Assembly (NCBI GenBank): GCA_900315075.1
Contig: OMXV01000037.1
Span: 1 to 51,218, forward strand
Reading direction: 5' to 3'
Length of the DNA: 51,218 nt
Source of the DNA: an uncultured Prevotellaceae bacterium
GTDB lineage: Bacteria > Bacteroidota > Bacteroidia > Bacteroidales > Bacteroidaceae
Shown one piece after another: positions 1-7,977 of the stretch (position 1 is its first letter; every line of letters starts with the position of its first letter). The translations under genes and the position numbers were made by a program. The notes beneath the pieces were generated by a model. That model searched no databases. It was not told the DNA's origin and worked only from the letters and a program-made list of their open reading frames with translations.

Positions 1-31
1 ACAGGATTAGCGGCTCTAAAACGAAGCGAAA

Positions 32-55
32 ATAACAAAATGCGGCGGGCTGATA
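32..55 (+). repeat. Left inverted repeat of the IS110 element
   Basis: The core GCGGCGGGCTGATA (42-55) is the exact reverse complement of 1693-1706. The match extends outward imperfectly through ATAAC at 32-36. The repeat is followed at once by a strong hairpin (56-74, 7-bp stem CCCCGGC/GCCGGGG), and AAAATGCG (37-44) can also pair with CGCATTTT (77-84). Confidence 0.75.
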
Positions 56-300
56 CCCCGGCGTTTTGCCGGGGTGCGCATTTTGTCACAAGTTTTTAGA
101 CCGATCCTTAGGTTCTCTGCAACTAAAAGAGTAGTTTTGTAGTTGGCAAGCAAGTAGACCGTCCCTCCAATGGACTTCCAATCCAATCCTAAGTATGGTC
201 CTGCGTGTCTGTGGAATGAAGATTGGCCGTTGGATGCCGTATGGAAGATTACCTATTTCAGAGACCGCAGGCTTGCCAAATTTACAAAACCACTCATTAT
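56..300 (+). ncRNA. Candidate bridge RNA region of the IS110 element
   Basis: The stretch between the left inverted repeat and the transposase start has no convincing coding content but much pairing potential. A 7-bp GC-rich hairpin spans 56-74. A 9-bp stem TTGGCAAGC (143-151) pairs with GCTTGCCAA (271-279) and encloses about 120 bases. Inside it, CCAATC at 178-183 or 183-188 can pair with GATTGG at 221-226. Such a 5' non-coding structured part is where IS110-group elements encode the bridge RNA with target- and donor-binding loops. The role here is inferred from position; loops matching the flanks were not demonstrated. Confidence 0.4.
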
Positions 301-305
301 TTATC

Positions 306-1667
306 ATGGCAAAAGTAGCAAGAAAAATCAAGACCGACAAGGGATTGCGCTTAAAGATTGTTAATCCCGACGCCGCAGGCATCGATGTTGCTGACGGCGA
401 GATGCAAGTATGTGTACCAGAGGACCGAGACAGCGAGAATAACCGTCGCTTTGAGAGTTTCACGTGTGACCTCCACAAGATATGTGCTTGGCTGAAAGCA
501 TGCGGAATCAAGACGGTTGCGATGGAGGCAACCGGTGTCTACTGGCTCAATATCTTCCTCCTGCTTCAGGACGAGGGTTTCGACGTTGTGCTGGCAAACC
601 CTCTCCAAGTGAAGAACCTGACGGACAAGAAGACTGACGAGGCCGACGCAGAATGGCTGATGCTCATGCATAGTTACGGCATGGTCAGGCCCAGTTTCCA
701 GCCAGACAGCGTGGCAAGGCGCATACGTAACATGACACGGCACCGTTCCAGCCTCATCACCACTGCCGGTCGTGAGATCCAGCATATGCAGAAAGCCATG
801 GAGCAGATGAACATCAAGCTCTCGACCGTCATCAGCGACATCCTTGGAAAATCGGGTCAGGCAATCATAAGGTCCATTATTGCAGGCAATCATGACCCAG
901 TGTCGCTTGCAAGGCTGGCAGACGTACGATGCAAGGCATCGAGGGAGACGATTGCCAAGTCACTGGAGGGGACATGGGATGAAGACCTGCTGTTCATCCT
1001 CAAGCAGAGCGTCGAATTGTATGACACCTACATGGAGAAGGTTGCCTCCTGTGAGCAGGAGATAGAGAGGCTGATGAAACAATATGCCGCGCAGGTGGAT
1101 CAGGGAAAAGCCGGTCAGATCATACGCACACAAAAGAAAAGCAAATACAAGAACGCTCCATCCATTGACACCGAAAAATATGCCCATGCGCTCTGGGGCG
1201 TCAACATCATGGCTGTCCCTGGTTTGGGGTCTGGGGCGTTGCTTCAGCTGATAGGCGAACTGGGGCACGACTTTGCCGACAAGTTCGACACCTGCAGCAA
1301 ATTCTGCAGGTGGTGCAACCTCTCACCCAACAACAAGATAACGGGAGGCAAGCTCATCTCCAGCCACATACCGAAGAGGAAGAATCCTGTGGGACAGATT
1401 CTCAGACAATGTGCCAATACAGTCAAGGATGAGAAGAGCGAGATGGGAATATACTTCAGGAGAATGAAATCCAGAAATGGACACATGCAGGCCATCGTAG
1501 CAACAGCCCACAAGATGGCACGAATCATATACACAATGGTGAAACAGCACAAGGAGTACAATCCAAATATGGTAGGATGCAGCGAGAAGGAAATTTTGGA
1601 GAGAAGGATAGCTAAAACCACCATGCAGTTGCAAAAACTCAATGAGAAACTGGGAAAAGTGGGATGA
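306..1667 (+). CDS. IS110-family transposase (DEDD recombinase)
   Basis: This 453-residue protein catalyses excision and insertion of the surrounding element. The N-terminal RuvC-like domain shows the four acidic residues of the family: D27 (GIDVADG), E74 (AMEATG), and D111 and D114 (KTDEADAEW). The C-terminal half holds the second conserved domain (Transposase_20) from about residue 300, beginning VPGLGSGALLQLIGELG and continuing through a GGK motif. The ATG at 306 was chosen because it places the first Asp where the family has it; an in-frame start at 195 would add 37 residues unlike the family and would run through the structured 5' region. The length is near the upper end for the family. 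The frame is intact, so the element may be active. Confidence 0.93.
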   Translation: MAKVARKIKTDKGLRLKIVNPDAAGIDVADGEMQVCVPEDRDSENNRRFESFTCDLHKICAWLKACGIKTVAMEATGVYWLNIFLLLQDEGFDVVLANPLQVKNLTDKKTDEADAEWLMLMHSYGMVRPSFQPDSVARRIRNMTRHRSSLITTAGREIQHMQKAMEQMNIKLSTVISDILGKSGQAIIRSIIAGNHDPVSLARLADVRCKASRETIAKSLEGTWDEDLLFILKQSVELYDTYMEKVASCEQEIERLMKQYAAQVDQGKAGQIIRTQKKSKYKNAPSIDTEKYAHALWGVNIMAVPGLGSGALLQLIGELGHDFADKFDTCSKFCRWCNLSPNNKITGGKLISSHIPKRKNPVGQILRQCANTVKDEKSEMGIYFRRMKSRNGHMQAIVATAHKMARIIYTMVKQHKEYNPNMVGCSEKEILERRIAKTTMQLQKLNEKLGKVG

Positions 1668-1692
1668 TGGATATTACCATTAAACGCCTGAG

Positions 1693-1718
1693 TATCAGCC
1701 CGCCGCGAATTTAGTTAT
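1693..1718 (-). repeat. Right inverted repeat of the IS110 element
   Basis: TATCAGCCCGCCGC (1693-1706) is the exact reverse complement of the left core, and the match continues imperfectly through AGTTAT (1713-1718). It begins only 26 bases after the transposase stop codon, so there is little room for a right-end non-coding RNA. Confidence 0.75.
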
Positions 1719-2009
1719 ATGGAAGGATGGGTACCTACCCACCCCCCGTCCCCCTCCCGACATCGGGATGGGGCTCAACCGTTGCCTACGGCGATTTTTT
1801 CTCGCCATGGCATAGCTCAAGCAAGCTTGGCTCTGCTCATTTGGCTTATCGAAAAAATTGTCACCTCGTCGCTCTTACACTAAGGTACCCGACCATTCAT
1901 AAGGTCGGGGTGATTGCTTACGCAACATAGTTGCGATTGTTTATGTTCGCTCCGCTCACTTGGTGGCGACCATCCACCACGACTTCGATGTCACCCACCG
2001 TAGGGGCCA

Positions 2010-2060
2010 CTTCTAACTCCTAACTTCTAACTCCTAACTTCTAACTCCTAACTCCTAACT
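2010..2060 (+). repeat. Tandem simple repeat, TAACTCCTAACTTC type
   Basis: About four units built from CTAACTCCTAACTT follow one another. A shorter run of the same sequence is at 25538-25564, so it is a dispersed family. Confidence 0.7.
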
Positions 2061-2082
2061 AAATATTAGCTTGTGTCCGCCA

Positions 2083-2116
2083 GGCACTCCCCTCCCATTA
2101 CAAGGGGAGGGGTGCC
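2083..2116 (+). repeat. GC-rich REP-like hairpin
   Basis: GGCACTCCCCTCCC pairs with GGGGAGGGGTGCC across a 7-base loop, with one unpaired base. Similar C-rich/G-rich hairpins lie at 36726-36763 and inside the gene at 2401-3936 (2502-2539). Confidence 0.6.
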
Positions 2117-2160
2117 CGCAGGGCGGAGTGGGGCTTGATTCGATGCGAGCAGCATCGTCT

Positions 2161-2251
2161 CAAATTCCTAAAAATTCATGGTCAATTCTTGGCGATTCGT
2201 GTTCAAAAATAAAATTCTACGGAGGTGAGGAGTATGAGGAGTTTTTCCGGC
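2161..2251 (+). repeat. Truncated copy of the CTACGGAGG palindromic repeat
   Basis: This stretch matches the spacer (TCAAATTC ... AATTCATG ... TTCATGTTCAAAAA-like) and the left arm (TCTACGGAGGTGAGGAGTAT) of the repeat units at 36815-37568. The right arm is missing. The two sites are about 35 kb apart. Confidence 0.75.
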
Positions 2252-2322
2252 TCAGTCATAAATAACAATAGGCTTTTATTTGATTCGTCTCATTTTTGCC
2301 CATTCTTCGACCTTGAATAGGC

Positions 2323-2370
2323 CAACAAGCACATAGCCCAGGGCGATTGCCCTGGGCTATGTGCTTGTTG
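2323..2370. terminator. 22-bp perfect hairpin, possible terminator
   Basis: Positions 2323-2344 are the exact reverse complement of 2349-2370, with a 4-base GATT loop. A short T-run (2373-2377) follows on the + strand only, although the nearest gene upstream in that direction is the transposase, over 600 bases away. On the - strand it lies about 30 bases past the stop of the leucine-rich-repeat gene, but no T-run follows. It may end transcription in either direction or be a repeat element. Confidence 0.55.
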
Positions 2371-2400
2371 ACTTTTTAAAGTGGGCTCAGTTCCTAATCT

Positions 2401-3936
2401 TCAATTGATCACCATCTTCTTGCCATTGTGGATGTACATTCCACGCTGAGTGGGTGCGCCATTCAGTTTACGTCCGTCAAGGGTGTAATAGGAATCACTT
2501 CCCTCACCCTTTTGAGAGGTGCTGGGGGTGGGGGTGAGGCTGATACCGGTCTGACCACCTTCATCAACAACGATGTTTAAGTTGGTGGAAGGAATGAGCA
2601 AGTCGGTAGGAATTTGCAGATAAGCCCTATTAGCCTTCAGTGGTCCTGTGGTACTCAATGGGCGGAAACTGGCACCATTTTTCTTATCAGCATAGAGGAT
2701 GAAGTTGGTGAATTCGCCTTCTGTCGGTGAGAGCATAATGTCGGAGGTTGTACCTACGAACATGTTGTTGTAGGTGACATCGGTCGCCTTCACTGGTATT
2801 TCGTAATTCCCCGGTTCACCTGTGAGGAACAATCCTGTCAGTGCAGGCACCTCACCCACGGCTTCCAGAACAACCATACCTGTATTGCCATCATAATTTG
2901 TAGCAATTCGTGCCACCAAGCCCTCAACATCGGTAAAGTCAAGTGCATACTCAGAGCAGAACGTAGCTACGCCATATTCACTAATATTGACTGTGACAGA
3001 AGTCATATTGACAGGATCCATTTCGTAGATGTTTCCAAAGTCCTCCCAGTATTCCACCATACTATATGAAGAGCTACAGCCATAGGGAACATAAAGTTTC
3101 ATATTACGGCGGTTAGGGAATGTATTAGAATTCTCGATACTGGCAGGTGTCTCTCCCAATGCTATCACCTCAGTCAAATAGTAGCATGAATTGAAAGCCC
3201 ATCCACCAATACTATTCACACTTGCAGGCAAAGTGATGGATTGTAGGTCACTACAAGAGGCAAACGCACGTTGACCGATGCTTTTCAAATTGGAACCAAA
3301 ATTAATGGTAGTCAGATTGGAGCAATAGGCAAAAGCTCGCGATTCGATGGATGTCACACTATTGGGAATATCAATGTTTTCCAAACTTGCACATCCGAAA
3401 AAAGCATAATCCTTAATCGTTGTAATATTATTGCCTAAAACGACATTTGTTAGAGCAGAGCAGTTGAAGAATGACTTCTCCGCTATATTTGTCACACCAT
3501 CTCCAATGGTAATGGACGCCAGACCTGTGCAATAATAGAAAGCTGCATCACCAATATTGGTAACATTGGTGATGTCTCCTACCGATGAAAGACTGGTACA
3601 ATAATAGAATGCCTCTATCCCGATTTTCGTTACCGTGGCAGGCAAACTGACGGTGTTGAGGTTGGCGCAATAATAAAACGCCCGCGCACCTATATCGGTC
3701 ACGGTATATACCACGCCATTATTTGACACCTCAGCAGGAATAGTGATGTTGCCGCTATAATTATTGAAGAGAGGAAAACCAGCCGGATTATACGAACCGC
3801 TTGGTATCACTGTGGCGGTGTGGTTTGTTATCCTTAAGTCATAGCGGATTCCTCCTATAGTCACCTCCTCTGCATAGAGCGACAAAGGAGTAAAGATAAG
3901 AAGAAGCACACTCAATATGGTAGTAATTCGTTTCAT
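2401..3936 (-). CDS. BspA-type leucine-rich-repeat secreted surface protein
   Basis: This 511-residue protein starts with a signal peptide (about residues 1-22, ending SLYA). Residues about 80-270 hold eight repeats of the BspA/LRR_5 type, each containing a form of IGxxAFxxCxxL (AFYYC, SFFNC, AFFGC, AFAYC and so on). Proteins of this family are exposed on the cell surface and bind host or other bacterial proteins. A middle part follows, and then a C-terminal tail ending RGMYIHNGKKMVIN, the Prevotella-style sorting tail. The linker before the tail (residues about 466-478, LTPTPSTSQKGEG) is encoded by a GC-rich hairpin (2502-2539) like elements found between genes. The gene is separate from the PUL upstream and has its own promoter candidate. 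The ligand is unknown. Confidence 0.88.
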   Translation of the reverse strand: MKRITTILSVLLLIFTPLSLYAEEVTIGGIRYDLRITNHTATVIPSGSYNPAGFPLFNNYSGNITIPAEVSNNGVVYTVTDIGARAFYYCANLNTVSLPATVTKIGIEAFYYCTSLSSVGDITNVTNIGDAAFYYCTGLASITIGDGVTNIAEKSFFNCSALTNVVLGNNITTIKDYAFFGCASLENIDIPNSVTSIESRAFAYCSNLTTINFGSNLKSIGQRAFASCSDLQSITLPASVNSIGGWAFNSCYYLTEVIALGETPASIENSNTFPNRRNMKLYVPYGCSSSYSMVEYWEDFGNIYEMDPVNMTSVTVNISEYGVATFCSEYALDFTDVEGLVARIATNYDGNTGMVVLEAVGEVPALTGLFLTGEPGNYEIPVKATDVTYNNMFVGTTSDIMLSPTEGEFTNFILYADKKNGASFRPLSTTGPLKANRAYLQIPTDLLIPSTNLNIVVDEGGQTGISLTPTPSTSQKGEGSDSYYTLDGRKLNGAPTQRGMYIHNGKKMVIN

Positions 3937-3987
3937 GATTATGTTATTTTTGAGTTATCCTATTATCCTTTAGTATATAATTCGGTG

Positions 3988-3995
3988 CAAAAATA
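3988..3995 (-). promoter_or_regulatory. -7 box for the leucine-rich-repeat gene
   Basis: The - strand reads TATTTTTG, matching the Bacteroidetes -7 consensus TAnnTTTG, 52 bases before the start codon. A TTTA lies 18 bases upstream; no good TTTG -33 box is seen. Confidence 0.5.
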
Positions 3996-4075
3996 CAAAA
4001 AAAAACATAACAATAAACGTTTTACAGTTAAAAAAATCAAAAAAAGCCGATAAACCACCAATTTTACTGACTATT

Positions 4076-7000
4076 TTAGCTCTCAACGAACTCGCTGGGT
4101 GACATTCCGAAGTATTTACGGAAAACTGTAGAGAAATGCGACTGATTATTAAACCCCACGGTAAATGCCACTTGCGTGACGTTGAGCTTCTGTTCCTTCA
4201 GCAGTCGAGCAGCCTGTTCCAGACGTAAATTCCGTATAAATTCACTGATGGAAATGCCTGTCATTTCCTTCATTTTGCGATGTAAATGTGCACGGCTGAT
4301 ACCCACCTCATTGCAGAGTGTCTCAATATTGTATTCGTTGTCGTCCAAATGTTTATTGATACTCTCCATGATACGTTCCATAAGTTGTTCATTATTGCCT
4401 TTCACATCCACGTTCTCCACTTTTCCCTCTTGTTTCAGTGTGCCTGAGTAGAGACCTTTTAATCGTAAATGATTGGCAATCAAATTATCGATGGTCAGGT
4501 GGAGTTCATCCATCACAAAAGGTTTGTTGAGATAGGCATCGGCACCTTTTTTCAGTCCCTCAAGCCGATTTCCCACATTGGTCAATGAGGTAAGCATAAT
4601 GACCGGTATGTGACTGAGATTGACATTGGTCTTGATGAGACGCAACAGCGTGAACCCATCCATCTCGGGCATCATCACATCGGCAATCACCACATCGTAG
4701 TGATTGGTGAGCAATTCATGAATAGCCTCCCTGCCATTATAGCAGATGGAGAAATGATAGTTGTTGCCTAATTCGTTGCTGATGTATTGCCCGATTTCCT
4801 CGTCGTCGTCCACAATAAGCACTCTATACGACGTGTGTGGCTGGTGCTTACCTGTGGTATTGGCAACATCAGCCTTGGTGGTTTCGGCTTCGATTTCTGC
4901 AGGTGTAAGATGTGATGTTCCCTGTGGCAAACGCACGGTAAAGACGCTTCCCCGAATACCGTCAGTACGGTTATTTGCCTGTATGCTGCCATGGTGCATA
5001 TCTACTATCATCTTACAGAGGTGGAGTCCGATACCAGTTCCCTCCACATGGCTTACATCAGAATTCTTTCCTTGATAGAATCGATTGAAAACATAGGGGA
5101 TAGAATCCTCACTCATTCCAGTCCCATTGTCAATGACACAGATTTCCACATAGTCTCTCAATGCCCCGACAGCATGACTGTCATGTCCTTGTGCAAGCGT
5201 AATTTCTATGTTTCCATTGTCGAAGGAGTATTTGAATGCGTTGGAAAGCAGGTTTGAGAGTACTTTATCGAATTGTGTCCGGTCAATCCATGCCCATACA
5301 GGATTTGCCGGAGGATTAAACGTAAAAGTGATGTTACGTTCCTGAGCATTGTTTTCATACACCTTGCATACTACTTTTACAAATTCGCGGAGGTCGGTTT
5401 TCCGGCAGAGCAGATGCATCTGTTGTTTATCGATTTTCTGCACGTCGAGTATCTGGTTCACAAGTGACAGGATACGTTTGGCATTACGGTCGATCACTTG
5501 TAAGTCGTTTTGCATCTCCTTGTCAAGACTTCGTGCTTGTAGCTTTTTCAAAGGCGACATAATCAAGGTAAGTGGAGAGCGTATATCGTGGGTGGTGTTG
5601 ATGAGGAATTTCATCTTGTCCTCCTCTGTCTTTTTCTTGCGTTTTTGTTCGAAATAATAGAAGAGCAAGGCTGCCAATGCCAGTCCCAGTATAAAATAGC
5701 ATGCGATGGCCCACCACGTGAGATAAAAGGGCGGTCGCACCACCACCTTCAATTTGCAGTTGGATGTGGAGTGTGAGCCATTGCTTGTGGCTCGCACTTC
5801 TATATTGTATGTGCCCGACTTCATATTGTTGAACGAAATGACGTGTGTCCCTTCGGGTATCGGCACCCAGTCGCTTCCGTTGACACGATAATAGAAGGTG
5901 ATGTTGTCGGTCTTTCTGAAGTCAAGCAATGAAAATTCCATTACAAAAGCATTCTGATCACTGCTTAGTTCGAAATTTCTTTCTCTACTGTCAAAGGGTT
6001 TGCCATCCACGGTAAAGGCCGTGAGATACACCTCTCCAAGTTGCACGCCGCTACCTTTCACGATGTGCGGATAAAACACCGTGATGCCATCGTTGTTGCC
6101 GAACATGATGCGACCGTCGTCGGGTGTGATGCGGGCACCCACCACATATTCGTGTACGTCAAGTCCATCACCATAGACATAACTATCAAACGACTGCCGT
6201 TTGGTGTCATAATGCCAGATACCGTTCACGGTGCTCATCCAAAGGTCACCCATTCGGTCGGTGACAATGCTGTAAATCGACTTGTTCCGCATCTCTGTTG
6301 CCCCGGGAAACAAATCAAACTCGCTGGTCTGTCGGTCATAACGATACAACCCCGCCTCTGTACCTATAAGCATATTTCCCTCCTGGGTCTCGTAAAGTGC
6401 GAAACATTGTTGTCCCTTGAATTTCCTGTCCCATCCCAGTGGGTGAAAATTGCCGCTGTGTGGATCCATACACCCGATGCCGCTTACAGTGCCTATCCAC
6501 AACAATCCCCGACTGTCGTAATAGAGTGCACGTATCCAGTTGTTCACCAGCACACCGTTGCCTTTGTCTTCCTGCGACATACTATATTGCTCCGTCTTAC
6601 CGGTATTTTGGTCGTAGATAAGCAATCCCTTACCATCGATGCCCAAAAAGAGATGGCCGTCGTTGTCGTCAGAGATACATACGATGCCCCATCCATCGCT
6701 GCGGAGTTTCAGACGACTTTGTCCGCTATAGGGCTCATACTCATATAGAGCATTCTCTGTGCCCAGCCAGTATTTCCCTTTACGGTCTCGAAACAATGTG
6801 ATGGGCGCTTCAGGCGAGTTCAGTTGCTGTAGGATTTTTCCTTCATTATTGAATTGGTAGATTCCCGACCGATGCACCACGCACAACACATCATCAACTT
6901 TGCCGGGGGCTATAGACGACACGCTACTACCCAACTTATAGTTTTGGGTAGAAAAACGCCAGGAATAGAAATTGTTTTTACTGCGTCGAAGTTGGTAGAG

Positions 7001-7972
7001 ACCTTTTTTATTACAACTAATCCATAGGTTGTCGTTGCGGTCTTCGAAGATTTTGTCCACATTCGCCGATGTGAGGTCGAAGGCAACCGATGTATTCTCC
7101 ATGGCTTGCAATGTCTTGCTGTTGGAGGGCACAGTCATCAACCCCATTCCCGAAGTACCTACGTAGAGATTTCCCTGCTTATCGAAGTAGGCATCACGTA
7201 TGGATATTCCTCCTGCCAGTGCCGACAGGTCGTAGGTGGTTTGCGAAAGTTTGCCCGACAAATAGTCGTAGTAAAGCAGTCCATACATGCATACGAGGTA
7301 AAAGCCACGTTGATCTTGCTGTGTAAAGCCCACGACGGGTCCGCAGTCGGATATAAATTCTTTTGTCTCGATGTTTTTGTCAGGACGACTGATACGTGTC
7401 ACTTTAGTGTTGAGACTGCTACACCAGAGGTTGCCCTGATTGTCGATGAACAGTTTTCCGATAAACTTGCTTGTTACGCTTTCGGGGATTTTGTCCATTT
7501 TGACGATAGTCCCAGTCTCTGCTGGCATCATGAAAAGTGCATGCCCTGAGGTGCCTATAAAGATGTTTCCGTTCTTGTCTTCAACCAAGCTGGTGACTCG
7601 CGGATTGATGTCGTCGGGAAACTTATAGCGGCGGAAAGTGTTGTCGTCATATCCATATTGCACCAATCCTCTTCTGCTACCTATCCATAGTCGATGTTTC
7701 TTATCAACGAGGAAAGTGGTTATCTCGTTGCTAACGAGTGATGTGGTGTCTTGGGTGTTCATGAAGTATTTCACAAACTGATAGCCGTCGAACCTGTTGA
7801 GCCCATATCCCGTGCCCACCCAGAGGAATCCGTAGGAATCTTGTGTCACACAGGTGATATTGCTGCTCGACATATTGTCGGCGGTATATAGTTTACCATC
7901 ATCGCACCAAGCAGAGGTGGCTGCCATCCATAGGCAGATAATGATGGTTGTGAAATACTTCAATCGTATCAT
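4076..7972 (-). CDS. Hybrid two-component sensor kinase/AraC regulator of the PUL
   Basis: This protein of 1298 residues combines sensor and transcription factor. In order: signal peptide or first membrane segment (1-22); periplasmic Reg_prop beta-propeller repeats (WVGTGYGLNRFDG, LWIGSRRGLVQY and others) to about 660; Y_Y_Y domain about 680-745; membrane helix about 752-774; HisKA with the phospho-accepting His in TTHDIRSPLTLI (about 794); HATPase (NAFKYS about 912, DNGTGMS about 949, GTGIGLHL about 980); receiver domain with VDDDEE (about 1052) and phospho-acceptor Asp in IADVMMPEMDG (about 1095); AraC-type helix-turn-helix from about 1196. HTCS proteins sense an oligosaccharide in the periplasm and activate the neighbouring susCD operon. 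ATG 7972 was chosen because it gives a good signal peptide and starts 5 bases after the upstream stop; a start at 8023 would overlap that gene. Confidence 0.95.
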   Translation of the reverse strand: MIRLKYFTTIIICLWMAATSAWCDDGKLYTADNMSSSNITCVTQDSYGFLWVGTGYGLNRFDGYQFVKYFMNTQDTTSLVSNEITTFLVDKKHRLWIGSRRGLVQYGYDDNTFRRYKFPDDINPRVTSLVEDKNGNIFIGTSGHALFMMPAETGTIVKMDKIPESVTSKFIGKLFIDNQGNLWCSSLNTKVTRISRPDKNIETKEFISDCGPVVGFTQQDQRGFYLVCMYGLLYYDYLSGKLSQTTYDLSALAGGISIRDAYFDKQGNLYVGTSGMGLMTVPSNSKTLQAMENTSVAFDLTSANVDKIFEDRNDNLWISCNKKGLYQLRRSKNNFYSWRFSTQNYKLGSSVSSIAPGKVDDVLCVVHRSGIYQFNNEGKILQQLNSPEAPITLFRDRKGKYWLGTENALYEYEPYSGQSRLKLRSDGWGIVCISDDNDGHLFLGIDGKGLLIYDQNTGKTEQYSMSQEDKGNGVLVNNWIRALYYDSRGLLWIGTVSGIGCMDPHSGNFHPLGWDRKFKGQQCFALYETQEGNMLIGTEAGLYRYDRQTSEFDLFPGATEMRNKSIYSIVTDRMGDLWMSTVNGIWHYDTKRQSFDSYVYGDGLDVHEYVVGARITPDDGRIMFGNNDGITVFYPHIVKGSGVQLGEVYLTAFTVDGKPFDSRERNFELSSDQNAFVMEFSLLDFRKTDNITFYYRVNGSDWVPIPEGTHVISFNNMKSGTYNIEVRATSNGSHSTSNCKLKVVVRPPFYLTWWAIACYFILGLALAALLFYYFEQKRKKKTEEDKMKFLINTTHDIRSPLTLIMSPLKKLQARSLDKEMQNDLQVIDRNAKRILSLVNQILDVQKIDKQQMHLLCRKTDLREFVKVVCKVYENNAQERNITFTFNPPANPVWAWIDRTQFDKVLSNLLSNAFKYSFDNGNIEITLAQGHDSHAVGALRDYVEICVIDNGTGMSEDSIPYVFNRFYQGKNSDVSHVEGTGIGLHLCKMIVDMHHGSIQANNRTDGIRGSVFTVRLPQGTSHLTPAEIEAETTKADVANTTGKHQPHTSYRVLIVDDDEEIGQYISNELGNNYHFSICYNGREAIHELLTNHYDVVIADVMMPEMDGFTLLRLIKTNVNLSHIPVIMLTSLTNVGNRLEGLKKGADAYLNKPFVMDELHLTIDNLIANHLRLKGLYSGTLKQEGKVENVDVKGNNEQLMERIMESINKHLDDNEYNIETLCNEVGISRAHLHRKMKEMTGISISEFIRNLRLEQAARLLKEQKLNVTQVAFTVGFNNQSHFSTVFRKYFGMSPSEFVES

Positions 7973-7977
7973 GACAG

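Larger units (their letters stand above)
32..1718 (+). mobile_element. IS110-family insertion sequence
   Basis: A single transposase gene (306-1667) lies between imperfect inverted repeats at 32-55 and 1693-1718, which contain a perfect 14-bp core (42-55 against 1693-1706). Some 250 bases of structured non-coding DNA precede the gene and only about 40 follow it. IS110-group elements carry their non-coding guide (bridge) RNA on the left, as this layout would suggest, whereas clear subterminal inverted repeats are a trait of the IS1111 group. The element mixes both traits. Exact ends and any target duplication cannot be fixed from one copy. Confidence 0.8.
1719..2400. other. Gene-free repeat-rich intergenic region
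   Basis: No credible gene is present. It holds small hairpins (ACCCGACC/GGTCGGGG near 1887-1909 and CGCAAC/GTTGCG near 1920-1934), a simple tandem repeat (2010-2060), a GC-rich hairpin element (2083-2116), a truncated copy of the palindromic repeat seen at 36.8-37.6 kb (2161-2251), and a 22-bp perfect hairpin (2323-2370). Short open frames here overlap these repeats and show no start signal or protein-like composition. Confidence 0.7.

Noticed and set aside
1727-1930. Open frame of 67 codons after the insertion sequence
   Set aside because: It begins in C-rich intergenic sequence, overlaps small hairpins and has no protein-like features.
2071-2265. Open frame of 64 codons
   Set aside because: It runs through a REP-like hairpin and a truncated palindromic repeat; its sequence is explained by those repeats.
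6041-6748. Long open frame (235 codons) opposite the HTCS gene
   Set aside because: It is antisense to the well-supported beta-propeller part of the sensor and has no recognisable domain or start signal.
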